DNA of 64,000 bases, from contig JACPDN010000006.1 of the NCBI GenBank assembly GCA_016183985.1, forward strand, positions 62,001-126,000, in the 5' to 3' direction. The translations under genes were made by a program, and so were the position numbers. This document shows positions 43,371 through 52,101 of this stretch, in pieces (position 1 is the stretch's first letter; the number at the start of each line of letters is the position of its first letter). The notes beneath the pieces were generated by a model. The model was not told where the DNA came from. It saw only the letters and a list, made by a program, of their open reading frames with translations, and did not search any database. The stretch comes from Pseudomonadota bacterium. Lineage in GTDB: Bacteria; Pseudomonadota; Alphaproteobacteria; Dongiales; Dongiaceae.

Positions 43371-43862
43371 CTATTTCAGCTCATATTTGAAGTCGTAAGC
43401 CGACCCCTTGTCATCGCGCGCATGGAGCTTCATCTGGCCCCGCGCATTGGCATAGGCACCAGTGCCGCCCGTCACCGCGAGCACGGAATCGCCCTTGTCA
43501 TAGAACGGGCCTTCGACCGTGATCTGCCCCTTTTCCAGCATCAGCGTCCAGAAACACTCCCAGGACGTCCCGACCACCACGCGAATGCACCAGCCTTGGT
43601 CAGTCCCGATCTTGCTCTGGTTCTTCGCATCATAGATCTCGTTGGCAAATGTCAGCAGGTCGCCGGCGCTATCGCCGGTCGCCCCGAGGTCGGTCACGGC
43701 GTCAGTCGTCGCCCGCTCGACCAGATCGATCTTCGTCGCCGCCGCCATTGCCGCCTGCGGCAATGTCAGGCAAAAGCCAACGCCTGCCGCCACTGCGATG
43801 ACGCGCCGGCATTCGCGCCGCGAGACGGATGAGAGAATCCATTGCACCGTTTTGGCGATCAT
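43371..43862 (-). CDS. Exported allene-oxide-cyclase-like barrel protein
   Basis: A 163-aa protein with a signal peptide ending near LPQAAMA-AATK (about residue 41). The mature part contains DQGWCIRVVVGTSWECFWTLML, GQITVEGPFYDKGDSVLAVTGGTGAYANARGQMKLHARD, the signature of the allene oxide cyclase/dirigent-like beta barrel, with the diagnostic GGTGxYxxARG. In plants this fold acts in jasmonate synthesis or lignan coupling; in bacteria its role is unknown. The two cysteines may pair. AAGGAG precedes the ATG. Confidence 0.8.
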   Translation of the reverse strand: MIAKTVQWILSSVSRRECRRVIAVAAGVGFCLTLPQAAMAAATKIDLVERATTDAVTDLGATGDSAGDLLTFANEIYDAKNQSKIGTDQGWCIRVVVGTSWECFWTLMLEKGQITVEGPFYDKGDSVLAVTGGTGAYANARGQMKLHARDDKGSAYDFKYELK

Positions 43863-43983
43863 ATGTCCGCTCCTTTCAGGAAAATTGGGTCTGAACCGAA
43901 ATTCACTGCGTGAGCTAGGTACATTTGAAGCTTACGCCTCGTTTGCCCCTTCTGGCGAGATGCTTGGCGCTGCGCCCGGGTGC

Positions 43984-44021
43984 CAAAGAAAAAGGACCGC
44001 CATCCGGTTGGATGGCGGCCC
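43984..44021 (-). terminator. Rho-independent terminator of the porin gene
   Basis: On the minus strand GGGCCGCCATCC, loop AACC, GGATGGCGGTCC, then TTTTTCTTT: a 12-bp stem with one G-U and a strong U-tract, about 30 bp past the porin stop. Confidence 0.9.
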
Positions 44022-44053
44022 AGTTGGTCGTCTGATCGTACTTAGGGATACTG

Positions 44054-45229
44054 TCAGAACTTGATCGACGAACCGACCGAGAATTCGATTGCGTCGTAAT
44101 TGTGATCGTCGAAGGAGTTGAAGCCGTCATCGGCTTCATTGCCCTCATTGGCCGCGTTGGCCCAGGTGTAGAACACACCGGCATCGAGATCGATGCCCGG
44201 ACCCATCGCGTAGGAACCGGTCACGCCGACACGGTCGATGTGGTCCTTGGCGCTGGTGCCCGGCGCTTCGCCGACCACATGCGCCCAGCCGGCGCCCACC
44301 GTCCAAGCGTCAATGTTATAGGCAAGACCCGTACCCAAGACCCAGGTGTCCTCCCCGTCGCTGTTGGCGCCGGAGATGGTCGTGTTCTTGAGATAGGTAC
44401 CGGCGACACCCATGGTCAGGCCGCCGAACGCCAAGTTGACACCGGCGTTGTAGCCCGACTGCTCGTCAGTCCCTGCCGGCGCATCCTGCACGTCGCCCTC
44501 GAAGTAGGCGGCGCCACCGACATTCACGCCCCAGCCGTCACCTTCGTAGTCGTAATGGGCGCCAAGACCGATGTTGCTATCCGCATCACCGGAATCGCTT
44601 TTCGCACGCCACTGGCCGTCAGCGTTGTCGCCGTTGTTGTAGTCCTTCTCGTTGTCGTTCGGCGTGAACGCCAGACCGAAGCTGAACCCACCGAAGTTCG
44701 GCGAGTAGTAAACGAGCTTCTGCGACTTATCCTGGTTGGCTTCCATGCCTTCAATATCGAAGACGCCCGGCGACACCGCAGCACCGATGGTGTTCGGCGA
44801 ATACGGACCGAAGTTCGCGGTCGAGCCCGGCGGCAGCATGTACATGTTGCCGGCCGCACCCGTCTGCGAACCGATACGGATGTCACCGAAGCCGCCCTTG
44901 AAATAGGCATAGGCCTGGTCGATCTGGTCGTCGTTTTCGTCGCCGCCTTCGAGGTCGAAGCGGGCGCCGACGGTGATGCCGTTATCCAGCGTCACGCTGC
45001 CGAGGAAGTAAATCTCGGCGTCTGTGCCGACGCCGGTCGTGTTGATATTGTCACCCTTCTCGCCGGCATTGTCGTCATCGAACGCCACACCGAAGGCGTT
45101 GGTGATGTAGCCGCCGAGCGACAGCTTAACGCCGTCCGAGGCAAAGGCCGAAGTTGCCAAGAGGCTCGTCGCGCAAAGTGCCGACGTGCCGAGAAGAGCG
45201 CGTTTTACCGCTATCGCCCCCATTTTCAT
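44054..45229 (-). CDS. Outer-membrane porin
   Basis: A 391-aa general porin of the alphaproteobacterial gram-negative porin family. The start ATG 45229 gives a clean signal peptide (VKRALLGTSALCATSLLATSAFA), while an upstream start would add 32 atypical residues. The mature part begins SDGVKLSLGGY, consists of alternating short beta strands, and ends in a phenylalanine (SVGSSIKF), the outer-membrane insertion signal. It contains the RIGSQTGAAGNM segment typical of loop 3. It allows passive diffusion of small solutes. It is monocistronic with a strong terminator, so probably highly expressed. Confidence 0.92.
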   Translation of the reverse strand: MKMGAIAVKRALLGTSALCATSLLATSAFASDGVKLSLGGYITNAFGVAFDDDNAGEKGDNINTTGVGTDAEIYFLGSVTLDNGITVGARFDLEGGDENDDQIDQAYAYFKGGFGDIRIGSQTGAAGNMYMLPPGSTANFGPYSPNTIGAAVSPGVFDIEGMEANQDKSQKLVYYSPNFGGFSFGLAFTPNDNEKDYNNGDNADGQWRAKSDSGDADSNIGLGAHYDYEGDGWGVNVGGAAYFEGDVQDAPAGTDEQSGYNAGVNLAFGGLTMGVAGTYLKNTTISGANSDGEDTWVLGTGLAYNIDAWTVGAGWAHVVGEAPGTSAKDHIDRVGVTGSYAMGPGIDLDAGVFYTWANAANEGNEADDGFNSFDDHNYDAIEFSVGSSIKF

Positions 45230-45585
45230 CGTGTGATTTCCCATGTTGCGGACAGGCGACATCATTTGGTGCCCCGTCCATTGTCTGCGATGCAATCTTC
45301 TTTGCTGGTGATCTTTGGCCTTCACCTTAAGGCATGAAGGCGACCGATCGGACGTCAGGCGTCTTTAATGGACATGCAGTTCTCTCCGTCGTCGAAGGGA
45401 GCTTGCCCCGGCGTATGCCGGCAAGGAAGATTCCCGGATCAACCTGCCATTGACGATCTCATTTTGTGACTCGTGCGGCCGGCAGGTGTGGCGCACGTTA
45501 AATGACCGGCATCTGATGCGATAAGCGCCTATCTGTTTTATTCCGTACTGAGCAAAATTCACGAATACGACGAAAAGCTCGCGCA
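45230..45585. other. 356-bp gap before the porin gene
   Basis: No convincing ORF, RNA or repeat. It must hold the porin promoter and leader on the minus strand; no clear -35/-10 pair stands out by eye. Confidence 0.5.
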
Positions 45586-46524
45586 TCATGCCGCCTGGAA
45601 TGGATTTTCGATCGAGCGCAATGCCGTGCCCTGCCCATTCACGCGGATCATGTCGATCAGCGCGCGCAAAGCGGCCGGCATCTGGCGATGGCTCGGATAA
45701 TAGAGATAAAGCCCTTCGAGGCAGGGGGACCATTCGTCGAGCACGCGTACCAACTCGCCTGATCGCAGCAATGGCTCGGCCAGCGCCTCAATGGTCAAGG
45801 CGATACCAAGTCCATCCACTGCGGCACGAATGGCAAGCTCCGGATTATTCACCATCACACGCCCATCGACGGCGATGCGCTGCGATTCTCCGTTGCGCAA
45901 AAAAGGCCATTCCAGCACTGGACCGTCGGCACCTAAACGATATTGCACACAGCGGTGATGCAAAAGATCTTCCGGCGCATGCGGCTTCTTGCGCAGCGCC
46001 AGGTAGGAAGGGGCGGCAACAGCCGCGAGTCTTACCGGACCGGTGACCCTCACGGCCATCATATCGACGGCGGCGCGGTCATGCGCGCCAATGCCGGCAT
46101 CGAAGCCCTTGGCGACAATGTCGATCGGCGCTTCGCCCAATTGCAATTCCATATGAACATCGGGGAACGCGGCCAAAAACCGCGACCAGATCGGCACAAT
46201 CACTGCCGCGACAGCGACCTGCCCCGCATAGATGCGCAGCTTTCCGAAAGGCCGCTGCCGTTCCTCATTCAGATCTTCCAAAGCACTGTCGATCTGCGCG
46301 ATGGCCGGCCGCAGGCGTTCGAGCAGGCGGTGGCCCGCATCGGTCAGCGACATGCTGCGCGTCGTGCGATTGAGCAGGCGCACAGCGAGTCGATCCTCAA
46401 GCTGGCGCATTGAATGGCTGAGTGCCGACGGCGTGATACCGAGCCGCGACGCAGCCGCTCTGAAATTGAGATGATCGGCGACAGCAACAAACGCCGTCAG
46501 GTCGCCAAGATCACTGCGATGCAT
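45586..46524 (-). CDS. LysR-family regulator (CrgA/DhcR-like)
   Basis: A 312-aa LysR regulator. The winged helix (DLTAFVAVADHLNFRAAASRLGITPSALSHSMRQLEDRLAVRLLNRTTRSMSLTDAG) occupies about residues 6-65 and the effector domain has the NNPELAIRAAVDGLGIAL motif typical of the CrgA group. ATG 46524 follows AGGAGA; a start at 46590 would add 22 residues. No divergent target gene adjoins it, but a perfect 15-bp palindrome lies 107 bp upstream. Its effector is unknown. Confidence 0.9.
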   Translation of the reverse strand: MHRSDLGDLTAFVAVADHLNFRAAASRLGITPSALSHSMRQLEDRLAVRLLNRTTRSMSLTDAGHRLLERLRPAIAQIDSALEDLNEERQRPFGKLRIYAGQVAVAAVIVPIWSRFLAAFPDVHMELQLGEAPIDIVAKGFDAGIGAHDRAAVDMMAVRVTGPVRLAAVAAPSYLALRKKPHAPEDLLHHRCVQYRLGADGPVLEWPFLRNGESQRIAVDGRVMVNNPELAIRAAVDGLGIALTIEALAEPLLRSGELVRVLDEWSPCLEGLYLYYPSHRQMPAALRALIDMIRVNGQGTALRSIENPFQAA

Positions 46525-46630
46525 TCCTGAATTCTCCTCAGCACTGAATGCAACAGATTGAGGGTTCTCATTTCCACCCGATGACGACATCTAATACCCG
46601 AAAGGTCGCCATGCCGATCATCAGTCTTGG

Positions 46631-46645
46631 TGATGATAATCATCA
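46631..46645. promoter_or_regulatory. Perfect palindrome upstream of the LysR gene
   Basis: TGATGAT-A-ATCATCA is a perfect inverted repeat with 7-bp arms. It has the form of a LysR-type binding site (AT-rich dyad) and may serve autoregulation. Confidence 0.4.
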
Positions 46646-46847
46646 GTGTTAACGGAGAAGAGGATCAGGGCGCCAATGCCGCTCACGCATATGCGGTCTT
46701 CGCAAATGGATTGCACAACAGGTTTTGCGGAAATTCATGACCACGTTGCACTAGAGGGTTTGGGCACCTCGCGTCATAACGCCACATAATCGATTTTCGG
46801 ATTTAGTTCGTCGTTCCGCCCCGCATTGCCGGAACGCGAGCTGATCG

Positions 46848-46890
46848 CCCCGGCACCTTCCCCTAAGGGGTGCCGGGGCTGCGTTTCTTC
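46848..46890 (+). terminator. Orphan terminator-like hairpin (possible small RNA 3' end)
   Basis: CCCCGGCACC (46848-46857) pairs perfectly with GGTGCCGGGG (46869-46878), followed by CTGCGTTTCTTCC. No ORF ends before it on the plus strand within the 46525-46901 gap, so it may close a small RNA starting near 46700-46760. A second hairpin, TTCCG/CGGAA, lies just upstream (46815-46835). Confidence 0.35.
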
Positions 46891-46901
46891 CGAGGACAAA
46901 C

Positions 46902-47315
46902 ATGATTCACACAATTCATCAGGCCGCCGATCTGCGGTGGGCAGCCGCGTGTGTGCACCGGGAACTTATAAAGTGCCTGCCACGCACCGCCATGCAGCGG
47001 CACGCCATCAGGGCGAGATATGCAATTGAGGCGAAATCGAGGGGCCGACGCATGCCTATCATCTCCCACCGCGAGGTGATTGCGGCATGGGCCTTGATCG
47101 TCCTCGTCGGTGGTATTCTCTTTGGAGCGGATTTCGCGCTGCGTGATACGGCCGCGTCTTGTGAGCAGCATGTCGTGGCGCCGGAAAGGCACATCCCGGA
47201 TGCGAGCAGCAGCTATGATCGCGGTCAGCGTCTAGAGCGGCTCGACTGGGATAAGGACGTCGGTGCCGGCGGCGGCCCTGCATCGGTTCGTACGGCAGAC
47301 CCTTGTCCGCTCTAA
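46902..47315 (+). CDS. Hypothetical membrane-anchored protein
   Basis: A 137-aa ORF with GAGG before ATG 46902. It has one clear membrane helix (VIAAWALIVLVGGILFGADFAL, about residues 58-79) and a hydrophilic C-terminus with two cysteines. An internal ATG at 47052 would give an 87-aa protein starting just before the helix; both are possible. I do not recognise a family, and the N-terminal half has low coding character. Confidence 0.4.
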   Translation: MIHTIHQAADLRWAAACVHRELIKCLPRTAMQRHAIRARYAIEAKSRGRRMPIISHREVIAAWALIVLVGGILFGADFALRDTAASCEQHVVAPERHIPDASSSYDRGQRLERLDWDKDVGAGGGPASVRTADPCPL

Positions 47316-47334
47316 CGGCTTGAGAAACGAAAGA

Positions 47335-47351
47335 GCGGGCACGCCGCCCGC
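47335..47351. terminator. Short hairpin between convergent genes
   Basis: GCGGGC-ACGCC-GCCCGC lies between the stops of the 46902 gene and the MipA gene. On the minus strand it is followed by TCTTTC; on the plus strand the run is weak. Confidence 0.4.
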
Positions 47352-47363
47352 CCCTTGCTTTCA

Positions 47364-48179
47364 TCAAAACTGGAATAGCAGGCCGGCCAGGAAAATTCCC
47401 TGCGTTGCGCTACCCTCGTCATCCACGATGGGGCTGTCGGCAGCGTCGCCGACCAATTGCGTCACCTTGGCGATGCCGGTGAGGCCCCAATGTTCCGTCA
47501 ACTGATAGGTCGCATTGACGGAGACGCCAATATCCTTGAGGCCCGCATCTGCATCATATTGCGACAGCCCGCTGCGGGTGGCGTTGTCCGCGTCAACACT
47601 GAAGTAGGTGTCGTTGTAATTGCCGCTGGCATAAGTGGCTGAAAGATCGAAGCCGAGATGCAGCTTCTCAATGGGCGAGAAGCTATAGCTTGGGCCGAAA
47701 CTGATGGTCGTCCCATCATGCTCGTCGCCGACATCGCTTAAGAACTCGATCTCAAATGCCAGCTCGTCATCTTCCAGCATCACATTGCCAGTTGAGATCT
47801 TGGCGAACGCGCCCATCTCCAATGTGCCGTCGATATCGCGCAGATCATCGACCCGGTTACTATCGACGTCATCGCGGCCGGAATGCCAATTGACCACCGG
47901 CCCGAATTCCAGGCCGAATGGCAGCAACCCGCCGGGCAGCACATTGGCGCGGGCCCCGAGGCCGCGGGTCTCCAGATAGTAGTCGTCATAGGCGATCTTG
48001 CCGGCCGCAAAGGGGATGAGCTGGTAATCCTCCGAGCCCTCGTAATCCGGTGCCGCCCCGCCCCCCAGGATGAGATGGCCGCTCCAATGCCCTTCTTCCT
48101 GCGCCAGAGCAATGCCGGCCATAAGCAACAGAAACGGCATGGCCAGCGTGACGCGGCCAACGATCGATAGAAAATTCAT
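47364..48179 (-). CDS. MipA/OmpV family outer-membrane protein
   Basis: A 271-aa outer-membrane beta-barrel protein. A signal peptide (to IALA-QEEG, residue 26) is followed by LILGGGAAPDYEGSEDYQLIPFAAGKIAYDDYYLETRGLGARANVLP, the family hallmark, and the chain ends in LLFQF, the barrel-insertion signal. MipA links murein enzymes in E. coli, while others are porin-like; the role here is unknown. Its ATG overlaps the stop of a 56-aa ORF (ATGA), which implies translational coupling. Confidence 0.88.
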   Translation of the reverse strand: MNFLSIVGRVTLAMPFLLLMAGIALAQEEGHWSGHLILGGGAAPDYEGSEDYQLIPFAAGKIAYDDYYLETRGLGARANVLPGGLLPFGLEFGPVVNWHSGRDDVDSNRVDDLRDIDGTLEMGAFAKISTGNVMLEDDELAFEIEFLSDVGDEHDGTTISFGPSYSFSPIEKLHLGFDLSATYASGNYNDTYFSVDADNATRSGLSQYDADAGLKDIGVSVNATYQLTEHWGLTGIAKVTQLVGDAADSPIVDDEGSATQGIFLAGLLFQF

Positions 48180-48346
48180 GGTTTTCTTCCTTTGGCATCC
48201 ATATCGGGCCAGTCCGCCAGCACTTCCGGCATCGGATCGGCGATGGCCTGCCGCAGCAGGGCAGTCAGAAAGGGCGGCAGCGCCAGGTCATCGCCGGCGC
48301 TTTCACGTTCCGGCCGTTTCTCGGCCGGCTTGTTGTTATGGGTCAT
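48176..48346 (-). CDS. 56-aa protein translationally coupled to the MipA gene
   Basis: An ORF from ATG 48346 to TGA 48176, whose stop overlaps the MipA start by four bases. The protein is basic at the N-terminus (THNNKPAEKRPERE) and then has an amphipathic helix (LPPFLTALLRQAIADPMPEVLADW). The helix faintly recalls the helical core of NepR-type anti-sigma factors (LRxxYdxxxxEPxPdrf), but it is too short to be sure. The ribosome-binding site is weak. The overlap is the main reason to believe it. Confidence 0.5.
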   Translation of the reverse strand: MTHNNKPAEKRPERESAGDDLALPPFLTALLRQAIADPMPEVLADWPDMDAKGRKP

Positions 48347-48553
48347 GGCTCGCTCATGCGCCGTTGGGCGCGTTCAGGTTGATCGGGGCGAGACCACCTT
48401 AGCCGCCGCTGGGCCACCCACGATGTCGGCGGCTTGTCGATTTGTTACGAAATATTGCGACGGTCAGCTTTCCCTAACCCGCGACGGCTCGCTGCGATAA
48501 ACTCACATCCTTCTCGCACAGACAGTCTCTGCCAGAGATGCCTATCCGGACCA

Positions 48554-49315
48554 ATGCCCATGAATCAGACGGCCGTCATTCCTCATATCCTGATCGTCGA
48601 TGACGACCGGCAGATTCGCCAGCGTCTCGCCAAGTTCCTGCGCGAACACGGGCTCAGTGTCAGCGAAGCCGGTAACGGCCGCGAGATGACCAGCCTGCTA
48701 CAGCGCGGGCAGATCGATCTCGTGGTGCTCGACATCATGATGCCGGGCGACGACGGCCTGACGCTTTGCCGCCAATTGCGGGCCGAAACGATGATGCCGA
48801 TCATCCTGCTCACGGCGCTTTCCGCCGATACCGACCGCATCGTCGGGCTTGAACTCGGCGCCGACGACTATGTGACGAAGCCTTTCAATCCGCGCGAGCT
48901 GCTGGCACGCATTCGCGCCCTCATCCGACGCGCGAGCGCCGCGCCGGTGATCGGCGCGGTGCGTACTCGCGCGCCCATCTACCGCTTCGCCGGCTGGTCG
49001 CTCGACGTCAACCGTCGCGCCTTGATATCGCCTGCCGAAATCCTCGTCGTCCTCACCAGCACCGAGTTCGACCTGCTGGTGGCCCTTGCCGAGAACGCAC
49101 AGCGTGCCATCAGCCGCGATCAATTGCTGGAATATCTGCATGGCCGGGTTGCCAATCAATTCGACCGCAGTATTGACGTCCATATCAGCCGGCTCCGGCG
49201 CAAGGTCGAAGTCGACCCGCAGAATCCAGCGCTCATCAAGACCATTCGCCACGAAGGTTATTTCTTCACGCCCGCAGTCGTTCTGGATGACGCCGCCGAA
49301 GTGGCACGCCCATGA
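48554..49315 (+). CDS. OmpR-family response regulator
   Basis: A 253-aa two-component regulator. The receiver domain has D16-D18, phospho-acceptor D60 (VVLDIMMPGDDG), T87 and K109. The C-terminal winged helix of OmpR/PhoB type carries STEFDLLVALAENAQRAISRDQLLEYLHG and RSIDVHISRLRRKVE. Its last four bases overlap the start of the histidine-kinase gene (ATGA), so the pair is co-translated. An ATG two codons downstream is an equal start. Neighbouring MipA and porin genes are possible targets by location only. Confidence 0.93.
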   Translation: MPMNQTAVIPHILIVDDDRQIRQRLAKFLREHGLSVSEAGNGREMTSLLQRGQIDLVVLDIMMPGDDGLTLCRQLRAETMMPIILLTALSADTDRIVGLELGADDYVTKPFNPRELLARIRALIRRASAAPVIGAVRTRAPIYRFAGWSLDVNRRALISPAEILVVLTSTEFDLLVALAENAQRAISRDQLLEYLHGRVANQFDRSIDVHISRLRRKVEVDPQNPALIKTIRHEGYFFTPAVVLDDAAEVARP

Positions 49316-50745
49316 AATTCCGCAAACCCAAACTCGGGCTTGGCGTCCGCCTCGCCCTCATCAGCGTCCTCATCATCCTGACCATACTGATGATAGACGG
49401 CGTTTCGCGCGTTTTCGTGCCGGAACCGGATGTTATCCTGATGGAGCGCGAGTGGCTCGCCGATACGATCGGTGACACACAAGCATTGCTGGATGGTGCT
49501 CCGCCGGAGGCGCGGCCCAAGCTGCTGGCCGACCTACCCTCCCGCAATATCCTGGCCTTCAGCCTCGACGATGCCCCGAACGTCAGATGGCATCACGGTG
49601 CTTCGGATAGCGACATACAAGTGGCTGCTTTAAGGGACGCCCTGCGCCAGCGCTTACGCCCGAACACCGAGTTCATCGTCGCGGTCAAGGATTTCGGCGG
49701 CAATTTCGATTATGCGCTGACCTCCATTGCCGTCGTCACGACCAAGCTGCCGGTTCGCGCCACGTCGTCGACGGGGACGGATAACGATACGCTGCTGGTG
49801 ACCCCGAACCTCGATATTCACCTGCGGCTGGCGGACGGTAGCTGGCTCACCGCATCGCAAAGCAGTGACGATTCGGTTGGGTTGCGCCTGGTGCGCAATT
49901 TCGCGGCCCCCGTCTTCAGCATTCTCTTCATCCTGCTGATTTCCTATTGGGGCGCGCATCGCCTGCTCCGGCCCTTGCGGCAATTGTCGGTGGCGGCGGA
50001 AAAAATGGGCCGCGAGCGCAATGTGACGCTGATCCCGGAGATGAAGATTCCCGAATACAAGGCCATCGCCGACAGCTTCAACGACATGCAGCTGCGCCTC
50101 AAACGCTTTGTCGATGACCGCACCCAGATGCTGGCCGCGATCTCGCACGACCTCGGCTCGCCTTTGACCAGGTTGCGGCTCCTGGCCGAGGATCTCGACG
50201 ATCCGCGCCAGCGCGACCAGGTTCTGTCCGATGTCGCCGAGATGCAAATGATGATCCAGAGCTCGTTGCTTTTTGCCCGCGACGACGCCCAGCAAGAAAG
50301 CTACGTCACGGTCGATATTGCTTCCCTGGTGATCAGCCTGTGCGACAATGCCAGCGATGCGGGGCAAGCCGCCATCTATCGAGGGGCGGATCACGCCTCG
50401 TTGCGTTGCCGCCCGACGGCGATCAGGCGTGCCGTCAACAACCTCATCGACAATGGCTGCAAATATGGCGGAAGGGTCACGGTGACGCTTCATGACGACG
50501 CGGATGCGTTGGTGATCGCCATCGCCGATATCGGCCCCGGCATCGCGCCCAGCGATATCGAGACCGCGTTCAAGCCGTTTCAGCGCCTGGAAACATCACG
50601 CAACCGGGCGACGGGTGGGACCGGGCTCGGCCTCACCATCGCCCGCGACATCGTGCACGGCCATGGCGGCAGCCTGACCCTGCGCAACAACGAGGGTGCG
50701 CCGGGCTTGACCGCAACCATCCGCCTGCCGAAGCCAGGCCGTTGA
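49312..50745 (+). CDS. EnvZ-like sensor histidine kinase
   Basis: A 477-aa inner-membrane kinase. It has a membrane helix at about 13-32, a periplasmic domain, a second helix (about 200-220), HAMP, a dimerisation domain with phospho-acceptor H279 in AISHDLGSPLTRLR, and a catalytic domain with N, G1 (DIGPGI) and G2 (GGTGLGL) boxes. The H-box has Gly-Ser where most relatives have Arg-Thr (HDLGSP). It partners the OmpR-type regulator it overlaps. The stop abuts the convergent aldolase stop. Confidence 0.93.
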   Translation: MKFRKPKLGLGVRLALISVLIILTILMIDGVSRVFVPEPDVILMEREWLADTIGDTQALLDGAPPEARPKLLADLPSRNILAFSLDDAPNVRWHHGASDSDIQVAALRDALRQRLRPNTEFIVAVKDFGGNFDYALTSIAVVTTKLPVRATSSTGTDNDTLLVTPNLDIHLRLADGSWLTASQSSDDSVGLRLVRNFAAPVFSILFILLISYWGAHRLLRPLRQLSVAAEKMGRERNVTLIPEMKIPEYKAIADSFNDMQLRLKRFVDDRTQMLAAISHDLGSPLTRLRLLAEDLDDPRQRDQVLSDVAEMQMMIQSSLLFARDDAQQESYVTVDIASLVISLCDNASDAGQAAIYRGADHASLRCRPTAIRRAVNNLIDNGCKYGGRVTVTLHDDADALVIAIADIGPGIAPSDIETAFKPFQRLETSRNRATGGTGLGLTIARDIVHGHGGSLTLRNNEGAPGLTATIRLPKPGR

Positions 50746-51786
50746 TCAGGCCGCCTTGGCGAGCGATTGCGCCGTGGCGATGAAGGCGTCGACATCTTCG
50801 GCCCTGGTCGCAAAGCTCGTCACCAGGCGAATGGTACCGGGTGCTGCGCCCGGCCAGTCATAGAACTGAAAGCCGGCATCGCGCAAGCCCGCCACCGTCT
50901 CAAGCGGCAGGCGGATGAAGATCTCATTCGCCTCGACCGGATAAAGCAGATGCACGCCCGCAACCTGCCTCAAGCCGCCGACCAGCTTCTGCGCTTGTGT
51001 GTTCGCGTGCCCGGCAAGCTTCATCCACAGATCGCCCGTGAGATAGGCATCGAGCTGCGCCGAGATGAAGCGCATCTTGGAAATGAGGTGGCCGGCGCGC
51101 TTACGACGAAAGCCGAAGCTCGCCGCCAATTCCTTGTCGAAGAACACCACCGCTTCGGCCGCGAGCGCACCGTTCTTGGTGGCGCCGAAGGAGAGCACGT
51201 CGACGCCCGCTTTCCAGGTAATGTCGGCGGGCCTCACCTTGAGATGCGCCACCGCATTGGCAAAGCGCGCGCCGTCCATATGAAGCTTCAGCCGGTGCTT
51301 CTTCGTCACTTCCGAAATGGCACCCACTTCCGAGACCGTATAGGCCGTGCCGCATTCGCTGGCCTGTGTGAGGCTCACCGCCGCCGGCTGTACGTGATGC
51401 ACGTCGCCCGCGCGCGCATTGTCGAGTGTCAGCGCCACGGCCTTCGCCGTGATCTTGCCGCCCTCGCCGTCGATCGGCACGATCTTGGCGCCGCCGGTAT
51501 AGAGCTCGGGCGCGCCGCATTCGTCGACCATGACATGCGCTTCCGGGTGACAATAGACGGCGCCATAGGGCGGCGTCAGCGTCGAGAGCGCCAGCGCGTT
51601 GGCCGAGGTGCCGGTCACAACCGGAAAGGCCCAGACCTCGCGCTCGAACACCTCGCAGAGGCGCTTCTCCACCCGCGCCGTGATTTCGTCGGCGCCATAA
51701 GACGGCTGGGTGCCGGCATTGGCCTTCCCGATCGCCTCGAGGATTTCCGGGGCGATGCCCGCCACATTGTCGCTGCAGAAATTCAT
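50746..51786 (-). CDS. Low-specificity L-threonine aldolase
   Basis: A 346-aa PLP enzyme of the beta-eliminating lyase/threonine aldolase fold, which splits L-threonine or allo-threonine to glycine and acetaldehyde. The PLP lysine is K204 in SFGATKNGALA, the PLP-stacking histidine lies in YCHPEAHVMVDECGAPE (about 80-84), and the cofactor Asp in LHMDGARFANA. ATG 51786 is chosen because it matches the family start MNFCSDNVAG and overlaps the DUF6476 stop (ATGA). The length matches the family. Confidence 0.93.
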   Translation of the reverse strand: MNFCSDNVAGIAPEILEAIGKANAGTQPSYGADEITARVEKRLCEVFEREVWAFPVVTGTSANALALSTLTPPYGAVYCHPEAHVMVDECGAPELYTGGAKIVPIDGEGGKITAKAVALTLDNARAGDVHHVQPAAVSLTQASECGTAYTVSEVGAISEVTKKHRLKLHMDGARFANAVAHLKVRPADITWKAGVDVLSFGATKNGALAAEAVVFFDKELAASFGFRRKRAGHLISKMRFISAQLDAYLTGDLWMKLAGHANTQAQKLVGGLRQVAGVHLLYPVEANEIFIRLPLETVAGLRDAGFQFYDWPGAAPGTIRLVTSFATRAEDVDAFIATAQSLAKAA

Positions 51787-52091
51787 GGTGCACCCTTCAA
51801 ATCGAATTGGCCGATCAGCTTGCCCGTCTTCATATCCGCGATCAGCACCCGGCGGCAATCATCCCGCCCGCCAATCGAGAGGACCAGCCGGTCTCCTTCC
51901 GCCGTCATCTGCTCCACCCGGCAGCCATCCGGCACCGGCAAAGTCGCGAGATCGAAGCCGGATTTGCCCATCCGCGAGACGCCGACATAGACCAGGAAAA
52001 CCGCCGCGGCCGCCAGCACGAGCGCGAAGAAAATCACCAATGCCTTGAGAAACCGCATGTCTCGGGGTACTTCCCTCTGCAACTCACTCAT
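51783..52091 (-). CDS. DUF6476-like small membrane protein
   Basis: A 102-aa protein. One membrane helix lies near the N-terminus (FLKALVIFFALVLAAAAVFLVYVG), and the compact C-terminal domain has LPVPDGCRVEQMTAEGDRLVLSIGG and RRVLIADMKTGKLIG, resembling the alphaproteobacterial DUF6476 family. The start is either ATG 52091 or ATG 52058; I favour the first. Its stop overlaps the aldolase start. It is divergent from, and nearly touches, the pseudouridine synthase gene. Confidence 0.7.
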   Translation of the reverse strand: MSELQREVPRDMRFLKALVIFFALVLAAAAVFLVYVGVSRMGKSGFDLATLPVPDGCRVEQMTAEGDRLVLSIGGRDDCRRVLIADMKTGKLIGQFDLKGAP

Positions 52092-52101
52092 GCGGCACCC
52101 A

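Noticed and set aside
44102-45337. 411-codon plus-strand ORF opposite the porin
   Set aside because: Shadow of the porin gene; the porin has signal peptide, barrel pattern, terminal Phe and terminator.
50767-51990. 407-codon plus-strand ORF opposite the threonine aldolase gene
   Set aside because: Antisense shadow; the aldolase has its PLP lysine and family-typical start.
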